In this document: positions 8,368-18,204 of the stretch, piece after piece
How the letters are laid out: each line of letters starts with the position of its first letter
Numbering within the stretch: position 1 is the first letter of the stretch
From: an uncultured Alphaproteobacteria bacterium
GTDB taxonomy: Bacteria; Pseudomonadota; Alphaproteobacteria; HIMB59; GCA-002718135
Reading direction: 5' to 3'
Assembly: GCA_902540265.1 (NCBI GenBank)
Contig: CACBLW010000001.1
Coordinates: forward strand, 130,687-173,751
DNA: 43,065 nucleotides
The notes under the pieces: generated by a model
Told to the model about the DNA's origin: nothing
Databases searched by the model: none
What the model saw: only the letters and a program-made list of their open reading frames with translations
Made by a program: the position numbers and the translations under genes

Positions 8368-9915
8368 ATGAAGAGTCTTTTTAGATCATTCTTTACTGTC
8401 AGCTTTTATACATTTTTAAGTCGAGTATTAGGTTTTATTCGAGACATATTAATAGCAAGATATCTTGGATCGACAGTCATTGCTGATGCATTCTTCGTAG
8501 CATTTCGTATTCCTAATTTCTTTCGCCGTGTCCTAGCAGAAGGAGCATACAGTGCTGCATTAATCCCTGTTTTCTCTGGTGTTGTTCTTAATCCAAAAGA
8601 TGAACGTGAGGCTTCTGATTTTGTTGAAAACACAACCTCAATGTTACTATTTGCTACGGTCGTTTTAACGATCATTTTCTTCTTTGGGATGCCTTATATC
8701 ATTCAAGTTTTAGCACCAGGTTTTACTGATAATAAAGAAGCCTACGAACTTGCTGTGCATTTTGGAAAAATAATTTTCCCCTATATTATTTTTATTTCCT
8801 TAGCTGCTCACTTTGCCTCAATTAATAATGTTCATGAACGTTTTGCGGCTGGTGCATTTGCTCCTGCCATTTTGAATATAAGTTTTATTCTGTCATTATA
8901 CTTTTTAACACCTTTTGTAACTACTGCAGGTCACGCATTATCGTACGGTGTATTAATAGGAGGAGTTTTACAATTTTTATATTTATACAGAGCGGTTTTA
9001 AACTTTTATCGACCACGTATTATCCTTCCAGTTTTAAACGAAAAGTTAAAAAAGTTTTTCAAATTATTTTTACCAGGTGTTGTTGGCTCAGGTGTTATTC
9101 AATTAAATATTGTCATTGGAACTATTATAGCTTCTTTTTTACCCGTTGGTGCAATCAGTCATATTTATTATGCGGATCGTCTTAACCAATTACCACTTGC
9201 GATATTTGGAATAGCACTTGGGATTGTTCTTTTACCAAGTTTATCAAAAGCAATTAAACAATCAGATCAAGAAACAACAAATAATATTCAAAATAGATCT
9301 ATTGAATTTTCGTTATTAATTTCTTTACCATCAGCCATAGGATTATTTATTTTAGCGGAACCCATTATACAAATTTTATTTGAACGAGGTGCATTTGTAG
9401 CAGAAGATACTTTTTATACTGCTAAAGTATTAAGTTACTTTGCCTTAGGTTTACCTGCTTACATTATAATTAAAGTTTTAGTTTCTTGTTTCTTTGCAAG
9501 AGAAGATACTAAAACACCACTATACATATCGATTGTCAGTGTGATTACTAACGTTGTCTTATCGCTTCTTTTAATTGGATCAATGAGAGAAATGGGCATT
9601 GCTGTTGCAACAGCAATTAGTGCATGGGTAAATGCATTATTACTATACCTCTTTTTAGCTATTAGGAATCATATGAAATTTGATGATCTATTAGTAAAGA
9701 ATTCCATTAAAATTTTACTAAGTTCATTTCTATTATTTTTAGGAATCTACGTATTAAATGGACTATTCTTTACAAATATTAGTGGTAATTCAGTGTTATT
9801 AAACTCGGCACTTTTACTTCTGATGATCTTTTTAGCTATAATTATTTATTTTGGATTAGTAATTGTGTTAAAAGTCCTATCGGTAAATCAGTTAAGAGAA
9901 TATTTAAAAAAATAA
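8368..9915 (+). CDS. murJ: MurJ lipid II flippase
   Basis: Polytopic membrane protein of the MurJ/MviN family (515 aa) that flips lipid-linked peptidoglycan precursor to the outer face of the inner membrane. The N-terminus carries the family signature: [10 protein letters not shown] near residue 18, then [16 protein letters not shown] and [13 protein letters not shown], with arginines known to be needed for lipid II handling. About 14 hydrophobic helices follow. It starts 54 bases after phoB and sits 1 base before trpS. A murJ-trpS-nfu order is familiar in alphaproteobacteria. No irregularities seen. Confidence 0.93.
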   Translation: MKSLFRSFFTVSFYTFLSRVLGFIRDILIARYLGSTVIADAFFVAFRIPNFFRRVLAEGAYSAALIPVFSGVVLNPKDEREASDFVENTTSMLLFATVVLTIIFFFGMPYIIQVLAPGFTDNKEAYELAVHFGKIIFPYIIFISLAAHFASINNVHERFAAGAFAPAILNISFILSLYFLTPFVTTAGHALSYGVLIGGVLQFLYLYRAVLNFYRPRIILPVLNEKLKKFFKLFLPGVVGSGVIQLNIVIGTIIASFLPVGAISHIYYADRLNQLPLAIFGIALGIVLLPSLSKAIKQSDQETTNNIQNRSIEFSLLISLPSAIGLFILAEPIIQILFERGAFVAEDTFYTAKVLSYFALGLPAYIIIKVLVSCFFAREDTKTPLYISIVSVITNVVLSLLLIGSMREMGIAVATAISAWVNALLLYLFLAIRNHMKFDDLLVKNSIKILLSSFLLFLGIYVLNGLFFTNISGNSVLLNSALLLLMIFLAIIIYFGLVIVLKVLSVNQLREYLKK

Positions 9916-9916
9916 T

Positions 9917-10924
9917 ATGGAAAAACCATCAAAAAGAATTTTATCTGGCGTTCAACCATCTGGTGATCTTCATTTAGGAAATTATCTTGGTGCAATTAAG
10001 AATTTTGTTTCTCTTCAAAAAGAATACGAATGTTTTTTTTGTGTTGTTGATTTACATGCCATTACCGTTTGGCAAGATCCAAAAGTTTTAGCAAATAAAA
10101 CACGTGAAGTAACTGCTGCCTTTATTGCATCAGGGATTGATCCAAACCAAAATAATATTTTTGTTCAATCACAAGTACCTCAACATGCACAGCTTGGATG
10201 GTTATTCAATTGTGTTGCTCGAATGGGATGGTTAAATCGGATGACGCAATTTAAAGATAAGGCTGGTAAAAATAGTGAGAATGTATCTGTTGGTTTATTT
10301 TCTTATCCAACGTTAATGGCAGCAGATATATTAATTTATTTGGCAACGCACGTTCCTGTAGGTGATGATCAAAAACAACATTTGGAATTAACAAGAGATA
10401 TAGCACAAAAATTTAATAATGATTTTAAGACAGATTTTTTTCCTATTCCTGAACCGTTAATTTTAGGGGAGGCTACAAGGGTTATGAGTCTGCGTGATGG
10501 GTCAAAAAAAATGAGTAAATCAGATCCTTCTGATTATTCGAGAATAATGTTAACTGATACAGCTGAAAATATTACACAAAAGATTAAAAAAGCAAAAACA
10601 GATCCTGAACCACTACCTCAAGATAAAACTGATTTAGAAAAAAGACCAGAAGCAGAAAACCTAATCTCGATATTCGCTTCTTTGCAAGATACAACCATTG
10701 AAAGTGTTATTAAAGATTATGCAGGGAAAGAATTTTCTACCTTTAAAAAAGATTTGGCAGATTTATCTGTATCTAAATTAGAGCCAATTACGAGTGAAAT
10801 GAATAAACTTATGAATGATGTTTCTTACATCGATTCTATTTTAAAACAGGGTCAAGATAATGCTATTGCAGTAGCAGAACCAGTTTTACAGAAAACAAAA
10901 GAAATTATTGGCTTTTTAACATAA
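9917..10924 (+). CDS. trpS: Tryptophanyl-tRNA synthetase
   Basis: Class I aminoacyl-tRNA synthetase charging tRNA-Trp; 335 aa, normal for the bacterial enzyme. The HIGH-type motif appears as GDLHLGN near residue 17 after GVQPS, the [14 protein letters not shown] region near 150 lines the active site, and the KMSKS loop (KKMSKSDPS) lies near 195. It follows murJ by 1 base, so the two are very likely co-transcribed. A 74-base gap separates it from nfu and may hold the next promoter. Confidence 0.95.
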   Translation: MEKPSKRILSGVQPSGDLHLGNYLGAIKNFVSLQKEYECFFCVVDLHAITVWQDPKVLANKTREVTAAFIASGIDPNQNNIFVQSQVPQHAQLGWLFNCVARMGWLNRMTQFKDKAGKNSENVSVGLFSYPTLMAADILIYLATHVPVGDDQKQHLELTRDIAQKFNNDFKTDFFPIPEPLILGEATRVMSLRDGSKKMSKSDPSDYSRIMLTDTAENITQKIKKAKTDPEPLPQDKTDLEKRPEAENLISIFASLQDTTIESVIKDYAGKEFSTFKKDLADLSVSKLEPITSEMNKLMNDVSYIDSILKQGQDNAIAVAEPVLQKTKEIIGFLT

Positions 10925-10998
10925 AAAATTCCCCAAAATTTGTATTTTTTCACAGAATATTCATACTAAAGACATATTAATAACTATATATAAGCCAT

Positions 10999-11562
10999 AT
11001 GTTTATACAAACAGAACAAACGCCTAATCCTCAAACTTTAAAGTTTTTACCAGGCAAAGTTGTTATGGATGATGGGACAGCTTTCTTTCAAAATATAGGA
11101 GAGGCAGCTAACTCACCATTTGCAAAACGATTATTTGACGTAGAAGGAGTGGAGGGAGTATTTTTTGGCAGTGATTTTATTACTATTACAAAAGGACAAT
11201 CCTTAAATTGGCAAGTTATGAAGCCATTAATATTAGGCTCGATCATGGATCATTATAATTCAGGCGAAGAAACAATTACCGCTGTTAAGAAAAGTGATGA
11301 CTCTTTAAAAGTTGATGAAGAAAATGATACCGATATTGTTAAACAAATTAAAGAGCTTCTTGATACAAGAGTAAGACCCGCAGTAGCGATGGATGGTGGT
11401 GACATTATATATGATAGTTTTAAGGACGGCGTCGTCTATCTTCATATGCAAGGTGCATGTTCAGGATGCCCTAGTTCGACAGCTACACTTAAAATGGGAA
11501 TAGAAAATATGCTTAAGCATTATGTTCCTGAGGTACAAGAAGTTAGACCTATTGATGCATAA
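10999..11562 (+). CDS. Nfu-type iron-sulfur cluster scaffold
   Basis: Fe-S carrier with two domains: an N-terminal Nfu_N domain (residues 1-87, opening FIQTEQTPNPQTLKF) and a C-terminal NifU-like domain (about 112-187) with cluster-binding CSGC at 154-157. Two such proteins form a bridging [4Fe-4S] cluster and hand it to client enzymes; MiaB, encoded downstream, is a plausible client. Length 187 aa is normal for alphaproteobacterial and mitochondrial Nfu. Its 3' end overlaps the start of the glucosaminidase gene. Confidence 0.92.
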   Translation: MFIQTEQTPNPQTLKFLPGKVVMDDGTAFFQNIGEAANSPFAKRLFDVEGVEGVFFGSDFITITKGQSLNWQVMKPLILGSIMDHYNSGEETITAVKKSDDSLKVDEENDTDIVKQIKELLDTRVRPAVAMDGGDIIYDSFKDGVVYLHMQGACSGCPSSTATLKMGIENMLKHYVPEVQEVRPIDA

Positions 11563-12544
11563 AATTTTTTTATATCCATTTGTGGTTATTGGTTTAGCAA
11601 TTACAATTCCAACTATTGCCTTTGAAGAAAAACCTTCATCATTGGATATTAAATATAAATTAAATGCTGAACTAGATGAGCTTGTTTTAAATTATTGTAA
11701 GACTTATGATTCATATACTATCAACAAACTTTATTCAGAAAAAGATATCTTAAAAAATGATATTCTAAATAAACTAAAGAAAAAGAAATTTTTAGTTAAT
11801 GTTAAAAGTAAACCTTTAAATCCAAAGTCATATTCAGGTATTGAAAATAATGAAAGAGTTAATCTTGTCACAAATTTATCCGAAACAGACTTTCTGCATT
11901 TAAATGAACAAAAACAACAATTTGTTAAAACAGTTCTACCCTTAATAATAAATGAGAACCAAAAAATCTTATCAAACAGAAATGATCTAATCATTTTACG
12001 TGCTAAGCTTACTGAAAACAATTCACTAAATAATTATGAACTAAATAAATTAAGCAAAATTTCTAAAAAATATAAAATAGAATTTGATAATGAACATAAA
12101 ATGGAAATTATTGATAAACTTCTTTTAAGAGTCGAAATAATTCCAAATTCTATTGTTTTAGCTCAAGCTGCAATCGAAAGTGGTTGGGGATCGTCTAGAT
12201 TTGCGCAGGAATATAATGCATTATTTGGTGAATACACATATGACAATTCCAAAGGAGTTGTTCCACTGGAAAGAGAAAACGGTGATACTCATTTAATCAA
12301 AGCATTTAATTCTTATAATAATAGTGTTACCTCATACTTCAATAATATTAATTCTCATTATGCATATGAAGATTTTCGTGAAATTCGAAATATAATGAGA
12401 GAAAGAAATAATTTCTCAAATGTTAACCTACTTGTTGAAAGATTATCTACTTATGCAGAAGATGAAAACTATATTAGAACAATTAAACAAGTAATTAAAA
12501 CTAATAACTTTAGTATTTTTGATCAAAAAATTATTTCTTATTAA
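11555..12544 (+). CDS. Bax-like glucosaminidase (peptidoglycan hydrolase)
   Basis: Probable exported N-acetylglucosaminidase of the Bax/FlgJ type. The catalytic domain is C-terminal: LAQAAIESGWGSSRFA holds the expected catalytic glutamate, followed by NALFGEYTY and a segment around AFNSYNNSVTSYFNNI that closes the fold. About 150 mostly charged residues separate this from the signal peptide. The start is placed at ATG 11555, overlapping the nfu stop by 8 bases, because it gives a clean signal sequence (MHKIFLYPFVVIGLAIT...); an in-frame ATG at 11522 would put eleven charged residues in front. It faces a polysaccharide deacetylase gene tail to tail with no space between the stops. Confidence 0.75.
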   Translation: MHKIFLYPFVVIGLAITIPTIAFEEKPSSLDIKYKLNAELDELVLNYCKTYDSYTINKLYSEKDILKNDILNKLKKKKFLVNVKSKPLNPKSYSGIENNERVNLVTNLSETDFLHLNEQKQQFVKTVLPLIINENQKILSNRNDLIILRAKLTENNSLNNYELNKLSKISKKYKIEFDNEHKMEIIDKLLLRVEIIPNSIVLAQAAIESGWGSSRFAQEYNALFGEYTYDNSKGVVPLERENGDTHLIKAFNSYNNSVTSYFNNINSHYAYEDFREIRNIMRERNNFSNVNLLVERLSTYAEDENYIRTIKQVIKTNNFSIFDQKIISY

Positions 12545-13573
12545 TTAAAAATAGAATTGGTGCCCAAACCATCTCCAATTTCCATCACTATCTTTAACAG
12601 TACAATTCATTCTTGATCTTCCAGGAGACAATTCTCTAGCGAGTCTTATCTCAATCCTTTCATTAAATTTATATATTTCCCTATCAACTTGACCTTTACT
12701 ATCAAATACAAAACAATCTAGAGATTGGGCCTTCTTATCATCAAGAAGAGAAAAACCAATGAATGGTGGGTTTTGCTTAATTGTTGGATTTTGAGGTATA
12801 AAATCATAAACTCCTAAACCCTTCGATGATGCAGCAAACTTAACTCTATCTATTTCACCATATCTTTCGTTTAAGGAAAACCTTGGCAGGTAATACATAT
12901 TTGAAGTTTCATTAATTATTCCAGAATGCTGACCAAATGCAACTTTAAACTTATATTCTTTTACTAATTCAATAATTTCATCTGTTGTCTCACCATAAGG
13001 AAATGCAAATAAAGTTGGTATTTCTCCAAGCTCTTTTAAAAAAATTTTATTAGATGTTTCTATTTCATTTCTTACTTCTTCAATACTAATATCTGGCATA
13101 TGAGCATGGGTATGTGAGTGTGCCCCAATTACCACACCCTCTTCTTTAAGTTTTCTTATTTGATCCCAATTAATGTATTTTTGATTATTTGAAATTGTTC
13201 CTGTTGTTACAAATAAGGTTACGGGAATATTGTTTCTTTTAAATAAAGGCCATCCAACTTCTAAAAAAGACTTATCAGCATCATCCACACTTATACCAAT
13301 AGTATTTTCTGGGAGATCTCCGTCATTAAGAATCGTATCAATTATAAAATCCAATGATTTAATTATATATTTTTCTTTAGTTAGTTCTTCAATGTGACTG
13401 TTAAGTTGATCAATTGTAACACTAGTTGAAGGATATTTTGAAACTCCAAATTTATGATACATAAATACTGTAGCTGAATTTTTTACCTCATTTGCAAAAG
13501 TTCCACTTACTAATAAAAAAGCTAAAGAAATACTTTTTAAAAATAGTAATAGAATGTAATTATGTAATTTCAT
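12545..13573 (-). CDS. Exported polysaccharide deacetylase (NodB/CE4 family)
   Basis: Metal-dependent deacetylase of carbohydrate esterase family 4 with an N-terminal signal peptide (hydrophobic to about residue 24, cleavage near TFAN). Motif 1 is the Asp pair in ISVDDAD (97-98), motif 2 is the metal-binding HSHTH at 152-156, and motif 3 is FAFPYGE near 190. The C-terminal 90 residues, ending in WRWFGHQFYF, form a small domain I do not recognise. The substrate could be peptidoglycan or an exopolysaccharide; the glucosaminidase facing it suggests a wall sugar, but this is inference. Its ATG abuts the tsaB ATG with no base between (CATATG). Confidence 0.82.
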   Translation of the reverse strand: MKLHNYILLLFLKSISLAFLLVSGTFANEVKNSATVFMYHKFGVSKYPSTSVTIDQLNSHIEELTKEKYIIKSLDFIIDTILNDGDLPENTIGISVDDADKSFLEVGWPLFKRNNIPVTLFVTTGTISNNQKYINWDQIRKLKEEGVVIGAHSHTHAHMPDISIEEVRNEIETSNKIFLKELGEIPTLFAFPYGETTDEIIELVKEYKFKVAFGQHSGIINETSNMYYLPRFSLNERYGEIDRVKFAASSKGLGVYDFIPQNPTIKQNPPFIGFSLLDDKKAQSLDCFVFDSKGQVDREIYKFNERIEIRLARELSPGRSRMNCTVKDSDGNWRWFGHQFYF

Positions 13574-14185
13574 ATGTTATTGTTTCTAGATGTTATATCA
13601 CCATTACCAGAGTTTTGTGTAATTGATGACAATAAAGTAATATTACAGGAGAAAATTATTCAAAACGAAACAGATAGGTTGAGTGATAATATAATTCAAT
13701 CTTATATAGCAATAGATAAACGTTTAAATTTAACACAAAATCTTAAAAAAATTTCCACAACAATTGGTCCTGGGTCTTATACAAGTTTAAGAGTCGGTTC
13801 AGCATTTGTATCTGGTCTCATGATATCTCGTAAAATCCCTTATTATCCATTATCTATAGATGACATTTTAAACTTTAATTCAAAAAAATATTACAAAAAA
13901 AATCTAGGAGTTTTTATAACATCATCTAATGATCAGAAATTTTTATGTTATAAAAATAAAGATAACGTAATGGAATACAATAAAATTGAAAATAATAAAT
14001 CCTCAATTCCAAAACATATTGAGCTAATTCTTTTTAATAAGACTGAAATTAATGAAAATAATAAATTACAACAAATTCAGTTTTCTTTCTTTGAAGAATT
14101 TTACAAAAATTATAATAATTTAAACTTTAAAAAAAATGTTATCATTAATCCAATTTATATATCAAATAATCAATTGCTAAATTGA
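13574..14185 (+). CDS. tsaB: TsaB, tRNA t6A biosynthesis partner protein
   Basis: Scaffold paralogue of TsaD needed to make threonylcarbamoyl-adenosine at position 37 of ANN-decoding tRNAs. Visible hallmarks are the N-terminal FLDVIS strand (usually LAIDTS) and the conserved GPGSYTSLRVG turn near residues 62-72. At 203 aa it is shorter and more divergent than typical TsaB, with a lysine/asparagine-rich C-terminal half. Identity is supported by position: tsaB-rimI-miaB is a common alphaproteobacterial order. The stop overlaps the TTG start of rimI. The start codon touches that of the divergent deacetylase gene, so there is no room for a conventional leader. Confidence 0.8.
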   Translation: MLLFLDVISPLPEFCVIDDNKVILQEKIIQNETDRLSDNIIQSYIAIDKRLNLTQNLKKISTTIGPGSYTSLRVGSAFVSGLMISRKIPYYPLSIDDILNFNSKKYYKKNLGVFITSSNDQKFLCYKNKDNVMEYNKIENNKSSIPKHIELILFNKTEINENNKLQQIQFSFFEEFYKNYNNLNFKKNVIINPIYISNNQLLN

Positions 14186-14661
14186 ACAATATTAGTCTAA
14201 TAAATAAAGAGAAGCTAACTTCTATCATTAAGTTTATTGATGATAATAGTGATGAATATAGTTATTTTAAAAAGATAGGCTGGAATCTAAAAAATATTGA
14301 AAGTCAATTTAACAAAGTTAATAATTACTCTCTTGGATATTTTAAGGCTAATAACCTAGTAGGACTTTTAATTGGCGATGCAATAAAAAGTGATACAGAT
14401 TACGACTTAGAATTACATATTTTATTTGTATCAAAAGATCAAAGAAGAAAACAAATTGCGACAAAATTATTGAATTATGTTGAAACAAATATAATTAAAT
14501 TTTCACAGATTTTCATTGAAGTTGCTGAAGATAATTTAGATGCAATAAGTTTTTATAAAAAAAACAACTTTGTTTTTTTAAATTTTAGACATAATTATTA
14601 TAGATATAATGATAAAAATGTTCATGCTAAATGCTTTATAAAAAAAATCAATCATGAATGA
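14182..14661 (+). CDS. rimI: RimI-like GNAT N-acetyltransferase
   Basis: GNAT-fold acetyltransferase, 159 aa. The acetyl-CoA loop is visible as LFVSKDQRRKQIATKLL near residue 82, followed by IFIEVAEDNLDAISFYKKNNF, the RimI-like segment that ends in a conserved YYR near 142. In E. coli RimI acetylates ribosomal protein S18, but substrates of RimI homologues vary. The start is a TTG overlapping the tsaB stop (TTGA), so expression probably depends on coupling to tsaB; no in-frame ATG is nearby. It overlaps miaB by 8 bases. Confidence 0.78.
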   Translation: MNNISLINKEKLTSIIKFIDDNSDEYSYFKKIGWNLKNIESQFNKVNNYSLGYFKANNLVGLLIGDAIKSDTDYDLELHILFVSKDQRRKQIATKLLNYVETNIIKFSQIFIEVAEDNLDAISFYKKNNFVFLNFRHNYYRYNDKNVHAKCFIKKINHE

Positions 14662-15955
14662 TAAGTATATTTATATAAAATCATACGGTTGTCAGATGAA
14701 TGTATACGACAGTAACCGTATTAAAGATTTATTTTCAAATAAAGGATATAAAGTCACTGATGATATTTCAAAGGCAGATTTAACTATATTGAACACCTGT
14801 CATATTAGAGAAAAGGCGGTTGAGAAAGTTTACTCTGATATTGGTAGGGTTAAAAAAATTAAAGATCAAAAACAGAATATGAAATTAGTAGTTGCTGGTT
14901 GTGTAGCTCAAGCAGAGGGTCTTGAGATAAAAAAAAGATCTCCATCAGTTGATTATGTTGTAGGACCACAATCTTATCACAAACTTCCTGACATGATCAA
15001 TAGAGTAGACGAAGTAGAAAATAGTGAATTTTTACAAAATGAAAAATTTAAAAACTTAATTTTTAAATCTTCAAATTTATCATCTGAATTTTTATCTATT
15101 CAAGAAGGATGTGACAAATTCTGTTCTTTTTGCGTAGTGCCATACACCAGGGGACCAGAATTTTCTAGACCAGTTAATGATATTGTAGAGGAGACAAAAA
15201 AATATGTTTCAAATGGAATTAAAGAAATAATTTTACTAGGTCAAAATGTTAATGCCTATCATGGCATTGCCTCTGATGGAAAATCAAAAGATCTAGCTTA
15301 TTTGATAAATAAAATAGGTGAAATTGAAGAAATTAAGAGGATTAGATATATGACATCTCATCCTATAGATATGAAAGATTCTTTAATTAAAGCTCATGCC
15401 GATAATACTAAACTAATGCCATTTCTTCATCTACCTATTCAATCTGGCTCCGATAAAATTTTAAAAAAAATGAACAGAAAACATACAGTTGATGATTATT
15501 TAAAAATTGTAGAAAAAATAAGAAATGTCCGTCCAGATATTGCTCTTTCATCCGATTTCATTGTTGGCTTTCCAGAAGAAACAGATAAAGATTTTGAAGA
15601 TACAATGAAATTTATTGAAAAAGTTAATTTTGTTATTGCTTACTCATTTATTTATAGTCCGAGACCAGGAACACCTGCTCAAAATAAAGATAATATTAGT
15701 ATATTAGATAAAAAAGCGCGTTTGAGTGCGTTACAATCTTTGCTTACGCAACAACAAATAAATTTTAATAAGTCATTTATAAATAAAGGCATGGAAGTAT
15801 TATTTGAAAAAATTGGAAGACATAAAGACCAATTTATAGGCCGTACAATTTATAATCAAAGTACATTTGTTAATTCTAAAGAAAATTTATTAAATCAAAT
15901 TATGAATGTTAAAATCATAAACTCAACTAATTTTGCTCTTGAATGTCAGATATAG
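14654..15955 (+). CDS. miaB: MiaB tRNA-2-methylthio-N6-dimethylallyladenosine synthase
   Basis: Radical-SAM methylthiotransferase modifying A37 of tRNAs reading UNN codons. The N-terminal UPF0004 domain carries cysteines in SYGCQMN, LNTCHIRE and VAGCVAQ (the auxiliary Fe-S cluster); the radical-SAM CxxxCxxC is CDKFCSFC near residues 156-163; a C-terminal TRAM domain follows from about 365. Length 433 aa is normal. The start overlaps rimI and the end overlaps phoH by 13 bases. Together with tsaB two gene products act at tRNA position 37, and the Nfu scaffold upstream could supply its clusters. Confidence 0.94.
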   Translation: MNDKYIYIKSYGCQMNVYDSNRIKDLFSNKGYKVTDDISKADLTILNTCHIREKAVEKVYSDIGRVKKIKDQKQNMKLVVAGCVAQAEGLEIKKRSPSVDYVVGPQSYHKLPDMINRVDEVENSEFLQNEKFKNLIFKSSNLSSEFLSIQEGCDKFCSFCVVPYTRGPEFSRPVNDIVEETKKYVSNGIKEIILLGQNVNAYHGIASDGKSKDLAYLINKIGEIEEIKRIRYMTSHPIDMKDSLIKAHADNTKLMPFLHLPIQSGSDKILKKMNRKHTVDDYLKIVEKIRNVRPDIALSSDFIVGFPEETDKDFEDTMKFIEKVNFVIAYSFIYSPRPGTPAQNKDNISILDKKARLSALQSLLTQQQINFNKSFINKGMEVLFEKIGRHKDQFIGRTIYNQSTFVNSKENLLNQIMNVKIINSTNFALECQI

Positions 15956-16902
15956 TAAGTAAGAACGAAAATCTAGAATTGGAATTAGATGATAATACAA
16001 TTCTAAGTAATTTATTTGGAATTAATGATAGAAATTTATCTCTTATAGAGCAGATTAATCAAGTTAAAATTCAATATCGTGGAAATAAAATTAAAATTTC
16101 AGGTAATAAAAAGTCAATTTTTGAAACTAAGAAAACTATTCTCAATTTATTTAAAGAAGCACAAAATGGTGCTGAAATAGATGAGGATAGAATAAGAGAT
16201 AATAAAAGCTTAATATCGATGAATTTAAAAACAGACAAACAGATGGATTTATTTATTCAAACTAAAAAAAGAAAAATTATACCAAGAACTGAAATACAAA
16301 ATAAATATCTTCAACTACTAAATACTAAAAATATTACATTTGCTATTGGTCCAGCTGGAACTGGAAAAACTTATTTGGCTGTTGCGAAAGCAGTTTCAGC
16401 CCTTCAAGATGGGAAAGTAAATAAAATTATTCTATCAAGACCAGCAGTTGAGGCCGGTGAAAAGTTAGGTTTTTTACCAGGAGACTTAAAAGAGAAAGTA
16501 GATCCTTTTTTGAGACCAATTTACGATGCTTTATATTCAATGTTACCTTATGAACAAGTAGAAAAAAAGTTGCTTAACAACACAATAGAAATAGCTCCTA
16601 TTGCTTTTATGAGAGGCAGAACCCTTGAAGATTGTTTTATAATTTTAGATGAAGCTCAAAATACAACAAAAACACAAATGAAAATGTTTTTAACAAGATT
16701 AGGTAAAAATAGTCAAATGGTAGTTGTAGGAGATATTACCCAAATTGATCTTGTAAGTGAAAAAGACTCAGGCCTTAAAGATGCATTAAAAAAGTTAAAC
16801 AAAGTTGATGATATAGGTTTTATTGAATTATCAGAAAAAGATGTTGTACGACATGATTTAGTCAAAAAAATTATTAATGCATATGAAAAAAATAAAAGTT
16901 GA
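15943..16902 (+). CDS. phoH: PhoH-like (YbeZ) P-loop ATPase
   Basis: PhoH/YbeZ family NTPase, 319 aa. A short KH-like N-terminal region (about 20-75) precedes the P-loop domain, with Walker A GPAGTGKTYLA near residue 132 and a Walker B-like FIILDEAQN near 233. Family members are proposed RNA helicases that work with YbeY, encoded immediately downstream and overlapping by 26 bases. Despite the name it has no shown link to the pst genes here. The ybeZ-ybeY-ybeX-lnt order matches E. coli and many other proteobacteria. Confidence 0.9.
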   Translation: MSDIVSKNENLELELDDNTILSNLFGINDRNLSLIEQINQVKIQYRGNKIKISGNKKSIFETKKTILNLFKEAQNGAEIDEDRIRDNKSLISMNLKTDKQMDLFIQTKKRKIIPRTEIQNKYLQLLNTKNITFAIGPAGTGKTYLAVAKAVSALQDGKVNKIILSRPAVEAGEKLGFLPGDLKEKVDPFLRPIYDALYSMLPYEQVEKKLLNNTIEIAPIAFMRGRTLEDCFIILDEAQNTTKTQMKMFLTRLGKNSQMVVVGDITQIDLVSEKDSGLKDALKKLNKVDDIGFIELSEKDVVRHDLVKKIINAYEKNKS

Positions 16903-17356
16903 TTTTTTTTCTGAATCAAAAAAATGGCCAAGGCGAATACCTAAAATTAAGACTATTACAAAAAAAACTATAAATAAAATGAGCTCCTATTTTAAAAGAG
17001 ATCATAAATTTGAACTGAATATAATTTTAACAGATAAATCAAAAATGATAAAACTTAATAAAACCTATAAAAATAAACGAACAGATACTGATGTTCTTAC
17101 TTTTATTACGAAGAACTCAAATAAAAATGTTGGAAAAATTTTATATTGTGATATTTTTTTCTCAATTGATACTATTGAAAAATATATACGTAGGAATAAA
17201 ATTAGCATATATGATCATTTTAACCATCTATTAATCCATAGTTTATTGCATATTAACGGATATAATCATAAAAAAAATTTAGAATTTAAAAAAATGAAAA
17301 GAGAGGAGATAAAAATTTTAGGATTGTTTGGAATTAACAATCCTTACAAAATTTAA
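16877..17356 (+). CDS. ybeY: YbeY endoribonuclease / rRNA maturation factor
   Basis: Zinc-dependent RNase of the YbeY family involved in 16S rRNA 3' end maturation and ribosome quality control. The zinc motif is HSLLHINGYNH with His121, His125 and His131, followed by a glutamate-containing helix. Against the usual HGxLHLxGYDH the glycine is serine and the aspartate is asparagine, but all three zinc histidines remain. The conserved arginine and TDVLTF segment near 68-76 is present. Length is 159 aa with ATG 16877; ATG 16883 is equally possible. It overlaps phoH by 26 bases, and its stop shares a base with the next start. Confidence 0.88.
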   Translation: MHMKKIKVDFFSESKKWPRRIPKIKTITKKTINKMSSYFKRDHKFELNIILTDKSKMIKLNKTYKNKRTDTDVLTFITKNSNKNVGKILYCDIFFSIDTIEKYIRRNKISIYDHFNHLLIHSLLHINGYNHKKNLEFKKMKREEIKILGLFGINNPYKI

Positions 17357-18204
17357 TGAACACAAATAACGCTGATAAATCATCGAGTTGGAAAAATTGG
17401 ATAATTAAAAAATTATTATCTAATGATTCAACAAAAGAAGATATTTTAAATTTTATAGCTAATGATGAAGATAATAAAAACATTGATGATCTAAATGATA
17501 ATAATGAGAAAAATCTAATTAAAAACATCGTAAATTTGAATGAAAAAAGTGTTGAAGATTTAATGATACCTAGAAGTGAAATAGTAGCCTTAGATCATGA
17601 TAAATCTTACAACGAAATTTTAGAAGTTATTAAGGAAGAGGGACACTCTAGAATTCCAGTATTTAAAAAAAATATTGATAATGTAATTGGCTTTTTTCAC
17701 ATTAAAGATTTTATTAAATCTTCACAGGATACATTTCAGATGAGTGAAATTATAAGAGATGTACTATATGTTGCTCCCAAATCCCCGATTTTAGATTTAC
17801 TGAAAACCATGAGATCATCTAGGATTCATATAGGGCTAGTTGTTGATGGAGTTGGAGGTGTTGATGGATTGGTGACGATTGAAGATTTAGTTGAAGAAAT
17901 TGTTGGTGAAATTGAAGATGAACATGACGCAGAAGATGATGAAGAATTAGTTTATAAAAAATCAGATAATTCAATAACTGTAGATGCTAGTTATAGAGTG
18001 GAAGATTTGGAAGAATTTTTTTCAATTAATATTCCCAGGAATGAAGATGATGAAACTTCTTCTGTAGGTGGTCTTGTATATGAAAAAATAAATAGGATAC
18101 CAAAAAATAATGAAGTAATTGTTTTTAATGATGAACTTAGGATCAAGATTGTTAAATCAAACAATAGAAAAATTGAAATTGTTGAAGTAAATAAAAATAA
18201 TTGA
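17356..18204 (+). CDS. CorC/YbeX-like CBS domain protein
   Basis: Soluble protein of the CorC/TlyC/HlyC family, 282 aa. It begins with an acidic segment (about 1-55), then two CBS domains (about 68-185; the motifs MIPRSEIVALD and DGVGGVDGLVTIEDLVEEIVGEI are visible) and a C-terminal CorC_HlyC domain (about 200-278). E. coli YbeX (CorC) has been linked to Mg/Co efflux and to ribosome-related stress. No membrane helices are seen, so this is the short CorC form. It lies in the conserved ybeZ-ybeY-ybeX-lnt series; the start overlaps the ybeY stop and the end overlaps lnt. Confidence 0.87.
   Translation: MNTNNADKSSSWKNWIIKKLLSNDSTKEDILNFIANDEDNKNIDDLNDNNEKNLIKNIVNLNEKSVEDLMIPRSEIVALDHDKSYNEILEVIKEEGHSRIPVFKKNIDNVIGFFHIKDFIKSSQDTFQMSEIIRDVLYVAPKSPILDLLKTMRSSRIHIGLVVDGVGGVDGLVTIEDLVEEIVGEIEDEHDAEDDEELVYKKSDNSITVDASYRVEDLEEFFSINIPRNEDDETSSVGGLVYEKINRIPKNNEVIVFNDELRIKIVKSNNRKIEIVEVNKNN

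Noticed and set aside
15943-16902. Link between the PhoH-like gene and the phosphate regulon
   Set aside because: Family and position place it with ybeY-corC-lnt; no Pho-box-like repeat was noticed near it.
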